A DNA stretch of 64,000 bases. It comes from Arthrobacter sp. YN (lineage in GTDB: Bacteria > Actinomycetota > Actinomycetes > Actinomycetales > Micrococcaceae). The notes under the pieces were generated by a model. It saw only the letters and a list, made by a program, of their open reading frames with translations. It had not been told where the DNA came from and did no database searches. A program made the translations under genes and the position numbers. The stretch covers positions 4,092,001 through 4,156,000 of the forward strand of contig NZ_CP022436.1 in assembly GCF_002224285.1 (NCBI RefSeq), in the 5' to 3' direction. The stretch's first letter is position 1, and each line of letters starts with the position of its first letter. Shown here in pieces: positions 26,542 through 35,412 of the stretch.

Positions 26542-27330
26542 ATGCTTCAGGCAGCACGCCACTCCGCCATCATCGACGCCGTCCAGCGTGAGCGCGTGGT
26601 CCGGGTCTCTGACCTCGCGCAATTGCTGGGGGTCTCCCCCATGACCGTCCGGCGGGACATCGAAGCACTGGAGGAAACCGGCCGCGTGGAACGAATCCAC
26701 GGTGGGGCCAAGCTGCCCGGCGATGCGAGCACCCATGAGCCGGGCTTTGAGCTGAAGTCCACGCAGCTCACCGCGGAGAAGCATGCCATTGCCGTCGAGG
26801 CCGCCTCGATGGTCCAGGAAGGCATGGCGATCGGCCTCAGCGCCGGAACCACCACGTGGGCCCTTGCCCAGGAACTGGTCCACGGCCCCCGCATCACTGT
26901 GGTCACCAACTCCGTGCGCATCGCCGACCTCTTTCATCACGGGTCATCCTCAGGGCCCGCCCGGTTCGGCTCCACGGTGATCCTGATCGGCGGAGAGCGC
27001 ACGCCGTCCGATGCTTTGGTGGGACCGATTGCTACGGCCTCCCTCAAGCAGCTCCACCTCGATGTCCTGTTCCTGGGCGTCCACGGCATGGATGCCCAAG
27101 CCGGTTTCACGACGCCGAACCTGCTGGAGGCAGAAACTGACCGGGCCTTCATGACGTCCGCACGGAGCACCGTTGTGTTGGCTGATCACAGCAAGTGGGG
27201 AGTGGTGGGCATCGCCTCGATCGCCCAGCTGGAGGAGGCCGACGAGCTGATCACGGATTCGTTGCTGGGTGAGGACGCCCGACGCGTACTGGCCGAGAAT
27301 GTGGCCAAGCTGAGGATCGCAGGAGCCTAG
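26542..27330 (+). CDS. DeoR/GlpR family transcriptional regulator
   Basis: It has 262 residues from ATG 26542. The N-terminal HTH reads VRVSDLAQLLGVSPMTVRRDI, followed by RVERIHGGA, the DeoR family signature. The C-terminal sugar-phosphate isomerase-like sensor has GLSAGTTTWALAQEL, and ADHSKWG near the end. Such regulators usually repress sugar-catabolism genes and are released by a phosphosugar. No sugar operon adjoins it: the next genes are an ABC exporter-like pair 99 bp downstream. The target is therefore unknown. Confidence 0.92.
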   Translation: MLQAARHSAIIDAVQRERVVRVSDLAQLLGVSPMTVRRDIEALEETGRVERIHGGAKLPGDASTHEPGFELKSTQLTAEKHAIAVEAASMVQEGMAIGLSAGTTTWALAQELVHGPRITVVTNSVRIADLFHHGSSSGPARFGSTVILIGGERTPSDALVGPIATASLKQLHLDVLFLGVHGMDAQAGFTTPNLLEAETDRAFMTSARSTVVLADHSKWGVVGIASIAQLEEADELITDSLLGEDARRVLAENVAKLRIAGA

Positions 27331-27429
27331 CCCAGCTACTTGGGTCTCATACCCCGGGTGGAGGCGTGGCCGCAGAGTTCAGCCGCGGGACTGACGCCGG
27401 CGGAGGTGCCCTTCGGGGAAGCTGGATTT

Positions 27430-28170
27430 ATGAACGCCATCCTCCACGCCCAGCAACTCACCAAGCATTACCCCGGCAGCATTGCGCTGGACCACGTCGA
27501 CTTCACCGCGAACGCCGGCGAATCCATCGCGATCATCGGACCCTCCGGTTCGGGCAAGACCACCCTGCTGCACTGCCTCGCCGGGATTTTGAGGCCCGAC
27601 GCCGGTTCGATCACCTTAAACACGCCAACGGCACCTTTGCGCCTGGATACTCTGGGCGACGCAGCGTTGTCCCGCCTGCGCAGGGAAGAGTTCGGCTTCG
27701 TGTTCCAGCAGGGCATGCTCCTGCCGGAACTGACCGCCGTGGAGAACGTTGCCCTGGCGCTGATGCTCAACGGCACAGACCGCGCAACCTCCGAGTCCCG
27801 TGCCGCCGAATGGCTTGCAGCATTGGGCCTGGCCGGCATGGAGCAGCGCCGCTTGGGCGAGCTGTCCGGCGGACAGGTCCAGCGTGTAGCCATCGCACGG
27901 GCACAGGTCACGGGCGCCCGGGTTGTCTTTGCGGATGAGCCCACCGGTGCCTTGGACTCGACCACCTCCAATGAAGTCCTGGACGTCCTGCTTCGCTCGG
28001 TCGCAGCCAACGGGCGCACGTTGCTGGTGGTCACCCACGATCCCAACGTGGCAGCCCGATGCCAGCGCGTGGTGGAGTTGCGCGACGGCAGGATCGTGGC
28101 GGACAGCGGCAGGCCGGTTGCCCCCGCGGCACCGTCCACCAACAGCTTCAAGGGTGCCTTCAATGTCTAG
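27430..28170 (+). CDS. ABC transporter ATP-binding protein, MacB/LolD type
   Basis: It has 246 residues from ATG 27430. Walker A is GPSGSGKTTLL, the signature LSGGQVQRVAIARA, Walker B VVFADEPTGALDS, and the H-loop VVTHD. The DEPTGALD form marks the MacB/LolD/FtsE group, which pairs with FtsX-like permeases. Its stop overlaps the permease start by 8 bp, so the two subunits form one complex. The substrate is unknown; peptide or antibiotic export, or lipoprotein handling, are the usual roles. Confidence 0.93.
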   Translation: MNAILHAQQLTKHYPGSIALDHVDFTANAGESIAIIGPSGSGKTTLLHCLAGILRPDAGSITLNTPTAPLRLDTLGDAALSRLRREEFGFVFQQGMLLPELTAVENVALALMLNGTDRATSESRAAEWLAALGLAGMEQRRLGELSGGQVQRVAIARAQVTGARVVFADEPTGALDSTTSNEVLDVLLRSVAANGRTLLVVTHDPNVAARCQRVVELRDGRIVADSGRPVAPAAPSTNSFKGAFNV

Positions 28171-29533
28171 TCTCTCCATGGCCCTCCGACTCACCCCGTA
28201 CCTGGCACGAAGCAACGGCAGCAGTCTCCGGGAAACAGGCCTCCGCGACGCCGGGTTACCGGTCCTCGCCTTCGGAACAGTCACAGCCCTGCTCCTGACC
28301 GTGGCCGGCGGCTCGCAGGTTTTCTGGTCCTGGTCGGACGACATCGCAGGCACCTACCAAGCTCTAGCCGTCGTCGCCATGGTTTTGCTCATCATCCCGC
28401 TCCTGACGCTCGGCGCCTCGGCCGCCCGACTCGCCGCCCGCCGTCGTGATGACCGCCTGGCATCCTTGCGCTTGTTGGGCGCGGACAGCGCCACGGTGGT
28501 CTGGATGACCGTCATCGAGTCCACGGTGCTGGCGGCAGTGGGCGCGCTCGCGGGTGCGGGGCTCTACGCCTGCGCTGCGCCATTCCTGGGGCTGATCCAG
28601 TTCCGCGGCCAGGCCATCGCCGGCCACGCCTGGCTGTCCGTGCCCTCCATCCTCGGCTGCATCCTGGGTGTCTGTGTGCTGGCCGCGGCGAGCGCTGCCC
28701 TGGGACTTCGCAAAGTTGTGGTCACCCCGCTGGGCGTCAGGACCAGGCAAACGGCCGACGGCGCCCATTGGGTTCGCGGACTCATCGCGGCTGTTGTGGT
28801 GGTGGTCGGCGTGATGGCGATGGGTATGCTCAGCAGCTTTGGCGCGTTCATTGTGATCATCGCCGTTATGGGCGGTTGCTTTGGCCTGGCATTGCTGGCG
28901 TTGAACCTGATGGGTCCGTGGATCCTGAGGTTGCGGGCGTCCTCGCAGCTCAAGCGGGCCAAGCGGCCCGAGCAATTACTGGCAGCGCGGACTGTGCTGG
29001 AAAGCCCCAAGGAATCGTGGCGGCAAGTTGGGGGCGTCGCGATGACCAGCTTTGTGGGGGTGTTCGTGGGCGTCGGCATGGCTGTGGCCGACACCATGGG
29101 CGGCAGCGCCGCGGATGAGACTGCCTTGTTGGTCCGGGACATCAACACGGGCGTGATGATCACCCTGCTGGGTTCGTTCCTGATGGTGGCGTGTTCAGCG
29201 GGTGTGAACCAGGCAGCTGCGGTGCTCGACCGGGCTTCGACGCTGGTGGCCTTGGATCGTGTGGGCATGCCGCGCAAGCTCATGGTGGCGTCGCGGGTCA
29301 AAGCTGTGATGTCGCCGCTGTTTCTGGTGGCCGGCATTTCGGCGGCGGCCGCGGCCGCGCTGGTCCTGCCGCTGACGGGCATGGTGTTGTTGACCCAGCC
29401 CGTGGTGTTCCTGACCATCGGCGGAGTATTCGCCGCCGGTTTCCTGCTGGTCCGTCTGGCCGTCGCTGCCGGGACGGCTCAGATCAGCCAGGTCCTGGCC
29501 CGCCCGGAGCGCTACGCGAGCATGGACTCGTAG
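28163..29533 (+). CDS. FtsX-like ABC transporter permease
   Basis: It has 456 residues from ATG 28163. It has about eight membrane helices arranged as two FtsX-like units, each around a DRxASLRLLGA or DRxGMPRKLM loop that contacts the ATPase. In the first unit it is RRDDRLASLRLLGADSATVVWM. No large extracellular domain separates the helices, unlike MacB itself, so it resembles the bacitracin/lantibiotic-type or orphan actinobacterial permeases. It is translationally coupled to the preceding ATPase. Confidence 0.88.
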   Translation: MSSLSMALRLTPYLARSNGSSLRETGLRDAGLPVLAFGTVTALLLTVAGGSQVFWSWSDDIAGTYQALAVVAMVLLIIPLLTLGASAARLAARRRDDRLASLRLLGADSATVVWMTVIESTVLAAVGALAGAGLYACAAPFLGLIQFRGQAIAGHAWLSVPSILGCILGVCVLAAASAALGLRKVVVTPLGVRTRQTADGAHWVRGLIAAVVVVVGVMAMGMLSSFGAFIVIIAVMGGCFGLALLALNLMGPWILRLRASSQLKRAKRPEQLLAARTVLESPKESWRQVGGVAMTSFVGVFVGVGMAVADTMGGSAADETALLVRDINTGVMITLLGSFLMVACSAGVNQAAAVLDRASTLVALDRVGMPRKLMVASRVKAVMSPLFLVAGISAAAAAALVLPLTGMVLLTQPVVFLTIGGVFAAGFLLVRLAVAAGTAQISQVLARPERYASMDS

Positions 29534-29559
29534 CCGCCCGCCGCCGTCGTAACCTCCCG

Positions 29560-30579
29560 CTATTTGCAGCCGCAGGACTGCCGGATGATCAGCTCGGTGG
29601 GCAGGATGTGGTGCTGTGGTTCCTCGGCGCGGCCCTTGCCCACCAGAGCCCGAACTGCGGCTTCGGCCATCAGTTGGACCGGCTGGGCCACCGTGGTCAG
29701 TGCGGGCCAACTGTATTCGGAGTCCAAGGACCCGTCGAAGGACACCAGCGCCATGTCCTCGGGCACCCGGACTCCGGCCTCGTGGAAGGCCCGGAGGATG
29801 CCGATGGCCTGCATGTCGTTACTGGCAAAGATCGCAGTGGGCCGGTTGGCCATGGACAGGAATCGTTTGCCCACTTCGTAGCCGCCGGGCCGGGTGAACG
29901 GGCTGTGCAGCATGGGCCCATCCGGCAGGCCCGCTTCACGCAGCGTGGCCAGCCAGCCAACTTCGCGTCCGTCCAGTTGGTTGCCGGTGTTGGTGCCGAT
30001 GGCCAGTCCGATGTTCGTGTGTCCATGGCCTATCAGGTGCTGGACAGCGGCCCGGCCGCCGGCTTCCAGGTCCACGCCAACGCTGGCGAATCCCGGCGGG
30101 GATCCTACGTTGTTCAAGAGGACTGACGGGATTTCCGAGGCCTCCAACTCCGTGACATCGGGGTCGAACACACAACTGGCCAGGAAAACTCCGTCCACTT
30201 GGCGTGCGGCCAAGGTCCGGATGTTCTTCCGCTCGCGGGTCAGGCTGCCATCCGAGTTGGTGAGCACCATCCCGTAGCCCAGCTCCGATGCCGCCTCTTC
30301 CACGGCATGGGCCAGGTGCGTGAAGAACGGGTTGGTGTTATCCGGCACCACAACGCCGATTGTCTCGCTGGAACCCAGCTTCAGCGCCCGCGCCGCAGCG
30401 TTGGGCCGGTACCCCAGGACACGGATGGCATCGCGCACTTTGGCTTCCGTGGCCGGTGCTACGTTCTTGGGCCCGCCGTTCACCACATAACTCACGACGG
30501 CGGTACTCACCCCGGCGTACCGGGCCACGTCTTTGCGTGTAACCGGGCCGCGCGGGGTTTGTACTGCTGTTGTCGTCAT
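29560..30579 (-). CDS. LacI family transcriptional regulator, probable regulator of the alpha-galactoside operon
   Basis: It has 339 residues. The HTH TRKDVARYAGVSTAVVSYVVNG is followed by the hinge helix YRPNAAARAL and a periplasmic-binding-protein-like sensor (IGVVVPDNTNPFFTHLAHAVEE). The C-terminus ends in CGCK. It lies 14 bp downstream of the oxidoreductase gene on the same strand, next to the divergent sugar transporter operon. Two LacI-type palindromes with a central CG at 31869 and 31945 are its likely sites, with an alpha-galactoside as inducer. Confidence 0.93.
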   Translation of the reverse strand: MTTTAVQTPRGPVTRKDVARYAGVSTAVVSYVVNGGPKNVAPATEAKVRDAIRVLGYRPNAAARALKLGSSETIGVVVPDNTNPFFTHLAHAVEEAASELGYGMVLTNSDGSLTRERKNIRTLAARQVDGVFLASCVFDPDVTELEASEIPSVLLNNVGSPPGFASVGVDLEAGGRAAVQHLIGHGHTNIGLAIGTNTGNQLDGREVGWLATLREAGLPDGPMLHSPFTRPGGYEVGKRFLSMANRPTAIFASNDMQAIGILRAFHEAGVRVPEDMALVSFDGSLDSEYSWPALTTVAQPVQLMAEAAVRALVGKGRAEEPQHHILPTELIIRQSCGCK

Positions 30580-30593
30580 GAGGTAAATGCTAG

Positions 30594-31793
30594 CTACTCC
30601 ACGGGAGCATCACCGAAGTCGCGGATGGGAAGCCGTTCCCCACCACGGAGTGCGGATTCGTGGGCGACGATGCCGGGGAGGGTGAACCGGGCCGCCACCC
30701 AGGCGTTGACCGGCGGAAGCGTCCGGTTGTTGACGGCCGTCACAAAGTCGTCCACCAGGAATTGGTGGCTGCCTTCGTGCCCGTTGGGTGCGCCCAGGAA
30801 CTCGTTGGGCAACCGGGACTGATCGTGAACCGGTGCAAGGCCTGAGATGAAGGCATCCCGCAGTTCCGGTGCCACGTCTGCCAGCGAGGGATCATCGGCG
30901 GACATTGTCGGTTTGGTTTCGACCTGCCCGGACACGTCCTGCACCGAAGACTTGTCCTGCCACACGGTGGTGGTGGCGAGTTGTTCAAAGCTGGCGTCGG
31001 TGCCAAAGAAGCGGAAGCGTGATTCCCGGATGTGCGAGGGGTAGCCGACGCGGCGCATCTCATTGGTGCGCATCGCACCGCCGTCGTTCATTTCGAACAG
31101 CGCAGTGGCGTTGGAGAAGTCGTTGGCGAACATGCTGACTTCCTTGTCGAAGACGCCGTCGCCGCGCTGGTCCTTCACTCCGATGCAGCTGACACTGACC
31201 GCGTGGCCGGGCACAGCACCAAGGACGCCGCCGATTGCGTGGGTCGGGTAGAGCATGGGCGGGTAGCTGGCAGTTTCCTTCCAACGCTCTCCGCCGCTGT
31301 ACTGGTAGGCCTCGTAGAATCCCAGGTCCATGTCGTGGACGTAGTCACCCTCTGTGTAGAAGATCCTGCCGAATTTGCCGGCGGCGTGCTGCTGGCGGGC
31401 GAACACGGTGGCGGGGTTGTAGTAGCTGGTCTCCCCCATCGCGTACACAAGCTTGGTCTCGCGTACGGCTTCGATGATCCGGGCGATTTCTTCTTCGGAA
31501 ATGGCCATCGGCACGGCTGAATAGACGTGCTTTCCAGCGCGCAGGGCACGCTCGACCAAGGGCCCGTGGGTCCACCGCTGCGTGAAGATGGCGACAGCAT
31601 CGACGTCGGACTCCAACAACTCCTCAAAGCTGCCCTTGACGCCATCCAGGCCCCAGCGTTCCTGGGCTGCAGCTGCACGCTCGGGGAGTTCATCCACTGC
31701 GTAGACAGCGCTGACGCCCGGGTGGAGCTTGAACAAGTGTGCGAACTGGCTGCCGAACTGCCCGGCACCCACAACACCGATCGAAAACGTCAT
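30594..31793 (-). CDS. Gfo/Idh/MocA family NAD(P)-dependent oxidoreductase
   Basis: It has 399 residues from ATG 31793 with AGGAAAGG upstream; the longer reading to 31883 crosses an operator-like site and is unlikely. The Rossmann motif is IGVVGAGQFGSQFAHL. The strand-helix KHVYSAVPMA takes the place of the usual EKP motif, and the C-domain has the alpha/beta fold of the family. It likely oxidises or epimerises a sugar or cyclitol released from the alpha-galactosides imported by the divergent operon. The substrate is inferred only from context. Confidence 0.88.
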   Translation of the reverse strand: MTFSIGVVGAGQFGSQFAHLFKLHPGVSAVYAVDELPERAAAAQERWGLDGVKGSFEELLESDVDAVAIFTQRWTHGPLVERALRAGKHVYSAVPMAISEEEIARIIEAVRETKLVYAMGETSYYNPATVFARQQHAAGKFGRIFYTEGDYVHDMDLGFYEAYQYSGGERWKETASYPPMLYPTHAIGGVLGAVPGHAVSVSCIGVKDQRGDGVFDKEVSMFANDFSNATALFEMNDGGAMRTNEMRRVGYPSHIRESRFRFFGTDASFEQLATTTVWQDKSSVQDVSGQVETKPTMSADDPSLADVAPELRDAFISGLAPVHDQSRLPNEFLGAPNGHEGSHQFLVDDFVTAVNNRTLPPVNAWVAARFTLPGIVAHESALRGGERLPIRDFGDAPVE

Positions 31794-31868
31794 TGTTTGC
31801 CTTTCCTGAAGCTGCAGGCGCAGCTTGCGAAGCGTCCCTTTTGGGTTCCACATGAGTCTTCCACCGTG

Positions 31869-31884
31869 ATCTACACGAGTCAAC
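31869..31884. promoter_or_regulatory. Putative LacI-family operator 1 (degenerate)
   Basis: ATCTACACGAGTCAAC shares its first 12 bases' pattern with the better site at 31945 and has the central CG of LacI-family operators. It lies 76 bp upstream of the oxidoreductase start, in the divergent promoter region. Confidence 0.5.
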
Positions 31885-31944
31885 AGATAGAACAGATTCG
31901 AACATTTCTTACCAAATTTTCCAGCAATGTCTTGCGCTTTCCAA

Positions 31945-31960
31945 ATCTACTCGTGTAGAT
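31945..31960. promoter_or_regulatory. Putative LacI-family operator 2
   Basis: ATCTACTCGTGTAGAT is a palindrome with arms ATCTAC/GTAGAT around a central CG; only the pair flanking the CG deviates. It lies 45 bp before the transporter start. The centre-to-centre distance from operator 1 is 76 bp, compatible with looping by a LacI tetramer or with separate control of the two promoters. Confidence 0.65.
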
Positions 31961-32004
31961 TCACCTCCAGTTGTTACCCATATCACAGTCAGGAAGGGTC
32001 GACG

Positions 32005-32967
32005 ATGACCACGCTAACCAAGCAACCCCGGAAGGCTTCGGGGCGTTCCGGAGGCAACCACGGACGCAAGCTCCAACCTGTTAAACGCAGCATGACCAGC
32101 CGCCTCGGCGACCTGAAAATCGCACTCTTCTTCATCTTCCCGGCCGTCATCGGCTTCGTAGCTTTCTTCCTGATCCCCACCATCCGCGGCATTTACCTCA
32201 GCTTCACGGAATACAGCATCCTGGGTGAGCCCACCTGGATCGGGATCAAGAACTACACCGCGATCTTCGCCGATGAACTGTTCTGGAACGCCATGGGTGT
32301 CACCCTCCAGTACGTCGGCCTCAACATCGGCTTCCAAACCGTCATTGCCTTGGGCCTGGCCCTGCTGATGCACCGCGTTGCCAAGTCCACGTTCGTCCGC
32401 GGCGCACTGCTGCTCCCGTTCCTGGTGGCCAACGTCATCGTCGCCCTCCTCTGGTTCTGGATGCTCGACTACCAGCTGGGCATCGTCAACGAAGTCATGA
32501 GCTGGGTAGGGCTTCCCCGCGTAGCCTTCTTCGGCAGCGAGCAGTGGGCCATTCCCACCATCGCTTTCGTGAACGTCTGGCGGCACATGGGTTACACCGC
32601 GCTGCTGATTTTCGCGGGCCTGCAATCCATCCCCAACCACCTCTACGAGGTAGCAAACCTCGACGGCGCGTCCCCCACCAGGACGTTCTGGAGCGTCACC
32701 ATGCCGTTGCTCCGCCCCGTGTTGGTGTTGGTGCTGGTAGTCACCGTGATCGGTTCCTTCCAGGTGTTCGACACCGTGGCCGTCACCACCAACGGTGGCC
32801 CAGTCAACGCCTCCCGCGTGATCCAGATGTACATCTACCAAAAGGCCTTCGGCGAGTCCGACTTCGGCTACGCCTCCGCCCTGTCCGTGATCCTCTTCGT
32901 CATTCTCGCCCTGGTGGCCTTCGTGCAAATGAAGTTCCTCAAGGGCAATGAATCGGACCTGGACTAA
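32005..32967 (+). CDS. Sugar ABC transporter permease, MalF/UgpA type
   Basis: It has 320 residues from ATG 32005 with an AGGAAGGG ribosome-binding site. It has six membrane helices and the cytoplasmic EAA loop YEVANLDGASPTRTFWSVTMP, which docks the ATPase. It is the first gene of a four-gene operon with a second permease, a binding protein and an alpha-galactosidase. No ATPase gene is included, so a shared MsiK-type ATPase encoded elsewhere is expected, as in many actinobacteria. Confidence 0.94.
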   Translation: MTTLTKQPRKASGRSGGNHGRKLQPVKRSMTSRLGDLKIALFFIFPAVIGFVAFFLIPTIRGIYLSFTEYSILGEPTWIGIKNYTAIFADELFWNAMGVTLQYVGLNIGFQTVIALGLALLMHRVAKSTFVRGALLLPFLVANVIVALLWFWMLDYQLGIVNEVMSWVGLPRVAFFGSEQWAIPTIAFVNVWRHMGYTALLIFAGLQSIPNHLYEVANLDGASPTRTFWSVTMPLLRPVLVLVLVVTVIGSFQVFDTVAVTTNGGPVNASRVIQMYIYQKAFGESDFGYASALSVILFVILALVAFVQMKFLKGNESDLD

Positions 32968-32993
32968 GCCGGATGTGGACAAAGGAAACCGCC

Positions 32994-33896
32994 ATGACTA
33001 CCTCAACCATTTCCCGCAAGAAGCCCCTCAACTGGCGCCGGATCGGCGCGTGGGTGCTGGTCGCCGTCGCCCTTGCCATCACCATCGCACCGTTCCTGTG
33101 GATGCTGCGGACGGCACTGTCCAGCAACAGTGCGCTGGCCTCCAACGCCGGCAACCTCCTGCCGGCCGACTTCAGCTGGGGCGCGTTCAAACGCGTACTT
33201 GGCCTGCAGACCACCGAAGAAGCAATCGCCGACGGCGGCTCCGGTGCGGCCATCAACTTCTGGCTCTACCTGCGCAACTCCATCATCTTCGCCACCATCA
33301 CCACAGCCGGCCAGGTGTTCTTCAGCGCGATGGCCGCCTACGCCTTCGCACGGTTGCGCTGGCCGGGCCGGAACAAGGTGTTCGCCGTCTTCCTGACCAC
33401 CATGATGGTTCCCCCGATCTTCACGGCCCTGCCCAACTTCCTCATGATCAAGAACCTCGGGCTGCTGAACACCATGGCCGGAATGTCCCTGCCCTTCCTG
33501 TTCATGACTCCGTTCGCCATCTTCTTCCTGCGCCAGTTCTTCCTCAGCATGTCCCGCGAGGTGGAGGAAGCGGCAATGCTCGACGGCGCCAAGCACCTGC
33601 GCATCTTCTTCCAGATTGTGCTTCCCAACGCCGCCGCCCCCATCGCCACCCTGGCGCTGCTGACCTTCATCGGTCAGTGGAACGAATATTTCTGGCCGTT
33701 GCTGGTGGGCCAGGACGAGAACGTCCGCGTGCTCACCGTGGGGCTGAGCGTCTTCAAGTCACAGTCACCGCAAGGCGCCCTGGACTGGTCCGGGCTCATG
33801 GCCGGAACCCTCGTGGCTGCGCTGCCGATCTTCCTGCTGTTCATCGCCTTCGGCAAGAAGGTAGTCAACTCCATCGGATTCTCCGGAATTAAGTAA
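32994..33896 (+). CDS. Sugar ABC transporter permease, MalG/UgpE type
   Basis: It has 300 residues. ATG 32994 has AAAGGA 7 bp upstream and is preferred over the ATG at 32973. There are six membrane helices, with the EAA loop REVEEAAMLDGAKHLRIFFQIV and the MalG-like start WMLRTALSS. It is the partner of the upstream permease, with 26 bp between the genes. Together they form the membrane channel of a carbohydrate importer. Confidence 0.94.
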   Translation: MTTSTISRKKPLNWRRIGAWVLVAVALAITIAPFLWMLRTALSSNSALASNAGNLLPADFSWGAFKRVLGLQTTEEAIADGGSGAAINFWLYLRNSIIFATITTAGQVFFSAMAAYAFARLRWPGRNKVFAVFLTTMMVPPIFTALPNFLMIKNLGLLNTMAGMSLPFLFMTPFAIFFLRQFFLSMSREVEEAAMLDGAKHLRIFFQIVLPNAAAPIATLALLTFIGQWNEYFWPLLVGQDENVRVLTVGLSVFKSQSPQGALDWSGLMAGTLVAALPIFLLFIAFGKKVVNSIGFSGIK

Positions 33897-33941
33897 TCCC
33901 TCGCTGAAACCCCCTCTGTAAAACCCCCTGAAAGGTTCGCT

Positions 33942-35282
33942 ATGAAGAAAACCCTCGGCGTCGCCGCTGCTGCCGCCGCCATCGCCCTGACCCTGTCCGC
34001 CTGTGGCGGTTCCTCCCCTGCTTCCACCGATGCCAAGGGTGAGATCAACTACTGGCTCTGGGACGCCAACCAACTCCCGGCCTACCAGCAATGCGCTGAC
34101 GACTTCACCAAGGCCAATCCGGACATCAAGGTCAAGATCACCCAGCGCGGATGGGACGACTACTGGACCACCCTGACCAATGGCTTCGTGGCCGGAACAG
34201 CTCCGGACGTCTTTACCAACCACCTCTCCAAATACCCCGAGTACGCAGCCAAGAAGCAGTTGCTCTCCCTGGATGAGGCGGTGGAAAAGGACGGCATCAA
34301 GCTGGACGCGTACACCAAGGGACTCCCGGAGCTTTGGGTAGGCCAAGATGGCAAGCGCTACGGCCTTCCGAAGGACTGGGACACCGTGGGCCTGTTCTAC
34401 AACAAGGCCATGACTGACGCCGCCGGAATCACCGCAGAGCAGATGGCTTCGCTTGACTGGAACCCGAAGGACGGCGGCAGCTACGAGAAGACCATTGCGC
34501 ACCTCACCGTAGACAAGAACGGCAAGCGCGGCGACGAAGCAGGGTTCGACAAGAACAACGTGGCCACCTACGGACTGGGCCTGACTGGCAGTGGTTCCGG
34601 CCAGGGCCAGACCGAGTGGAGCTTCCTGACCGCCACCACAGGCTGGACCGCAACGGACAAGAACCCTTGGGGCAGCAAGTTCAACTACGACGACCCCCGC
34701 TTCCAGGAGACCATCGCCTGGTGGGCCGGCTTGGTGGAGAAAGGCTACATGCCCAAGCTGGAGACCACCGTTGGTGCCAGCATGCCGGACAGCTTCGGCG
34801 CCGGAAAGTCTGCCATCAACACCAACGGCGACTGGTTGATCGGCCAGTACCAGACCTACAAGGGCATCGAAACTGCCTTCGCCCCCACCCCCAAGGGTCC
34901 CAACGGCGAGCGCGCTTCCATGTTCAACGGTTTGGCCGACTCCATTTGGGCCGGTACCAAGAACCCGGGCGCCAGCGTCAAGTGGGTCGAGTACCTTGGC
35001 TCCACCGCTTGCCAGGACGTAGTGGCCAGCAAGGCAGTGGTGTTCCCGGCTCTTACCAGCTCCTCCGAGATTGCCGCCAAGGCCTTCGCTGACAAGGGCA
35101 CCGATGTTTCCGCCTTCACCACCCATGTGAAGGACGGCACCACGTTCCTCTTCCCCATCGCCGACAAGGCGGCCAAGGTTGACGGCATCATGAAGCCGGC
35201 CATGGACGCCGTACTCTCCGGCAAGAAGCCCGCGTCCTCATTGACCGAAGCGAACAACCAGGTCAACAACCTCTTCAAGTAG
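33942..35282 (+). CDS. Extracellular sugar-binding lipoprotein (ABC importer)
   Basis: It has 446 residues. The signal peptide MKKTLGVAAAAAAIALTLSAC has its lipobox cysteine at residue 21. The mature part fits the family 1 solute-binding fold: INYWLWDANQLPAYQQCADDF, then TAPDVFTNH, then the hinge and C-lobe. The ligand is probably an alpha-galactoside such as raffinose or melibiose, judged from the galactosidase that follows. Confidence in the class is high and in the ligand moderate. Confidence 0.94.
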   Translation: MKKTLGVAAAAAAIALTLSACGGSSPASTDAKGEINYWLWDANQLPAYQQCADDFTKANPDIKVKITQRGWDDYWTTLTNGFVAGTAPDVFTNHLSKYPEYAAKKQLLSLDEAVEKDGIKLDAYTKGLPELWVGQDGKRYGLPKDWDTVGLFYNKAMTDAAGITAEQMASLDWNPKDGGSYEKTIAHLTVDKNGKRGDEAGFDKNNVATYGLGLTGSGSGQGQTEWSFLTATTGWTATDKNPWGSKFNYDDPRFQETIAWWAGLVEKGYMPKLETTVGASMPDSFGAGKSAINTNGDWLIGQYQTYKGIETAFAPTPKGPNGERASMFNGLADSIWAGTKNPGASVKWVEYLGSTACQDVVASKAVVFPALTSSSEIAAKAFADKGTDVSAFTTHVKDGTTFLFPIADKAAKVDGIMKPAMDAVLSGKKPASSLTEANNQVNNLFK

Positions 35283-35412
35283 CCCCACCCCGTTCCAGCC
35301 ACCCGTTGTGGGGCCCGCTCTGCGCCCTAAGTTCCTCGCGAAGCGTGCAGGGCGGGCCGCACAACACACGCCGTTCAGGCTCAGAGCCCTCGATTCGAAA
35401 GCGACTCCACAC

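Noticed and set aside
33765..35126. 453-codon minus-strand frame over the binding protein
   Set aside because: It is the shadow of the sugar-binding lipoprotein gene and crosses its start.
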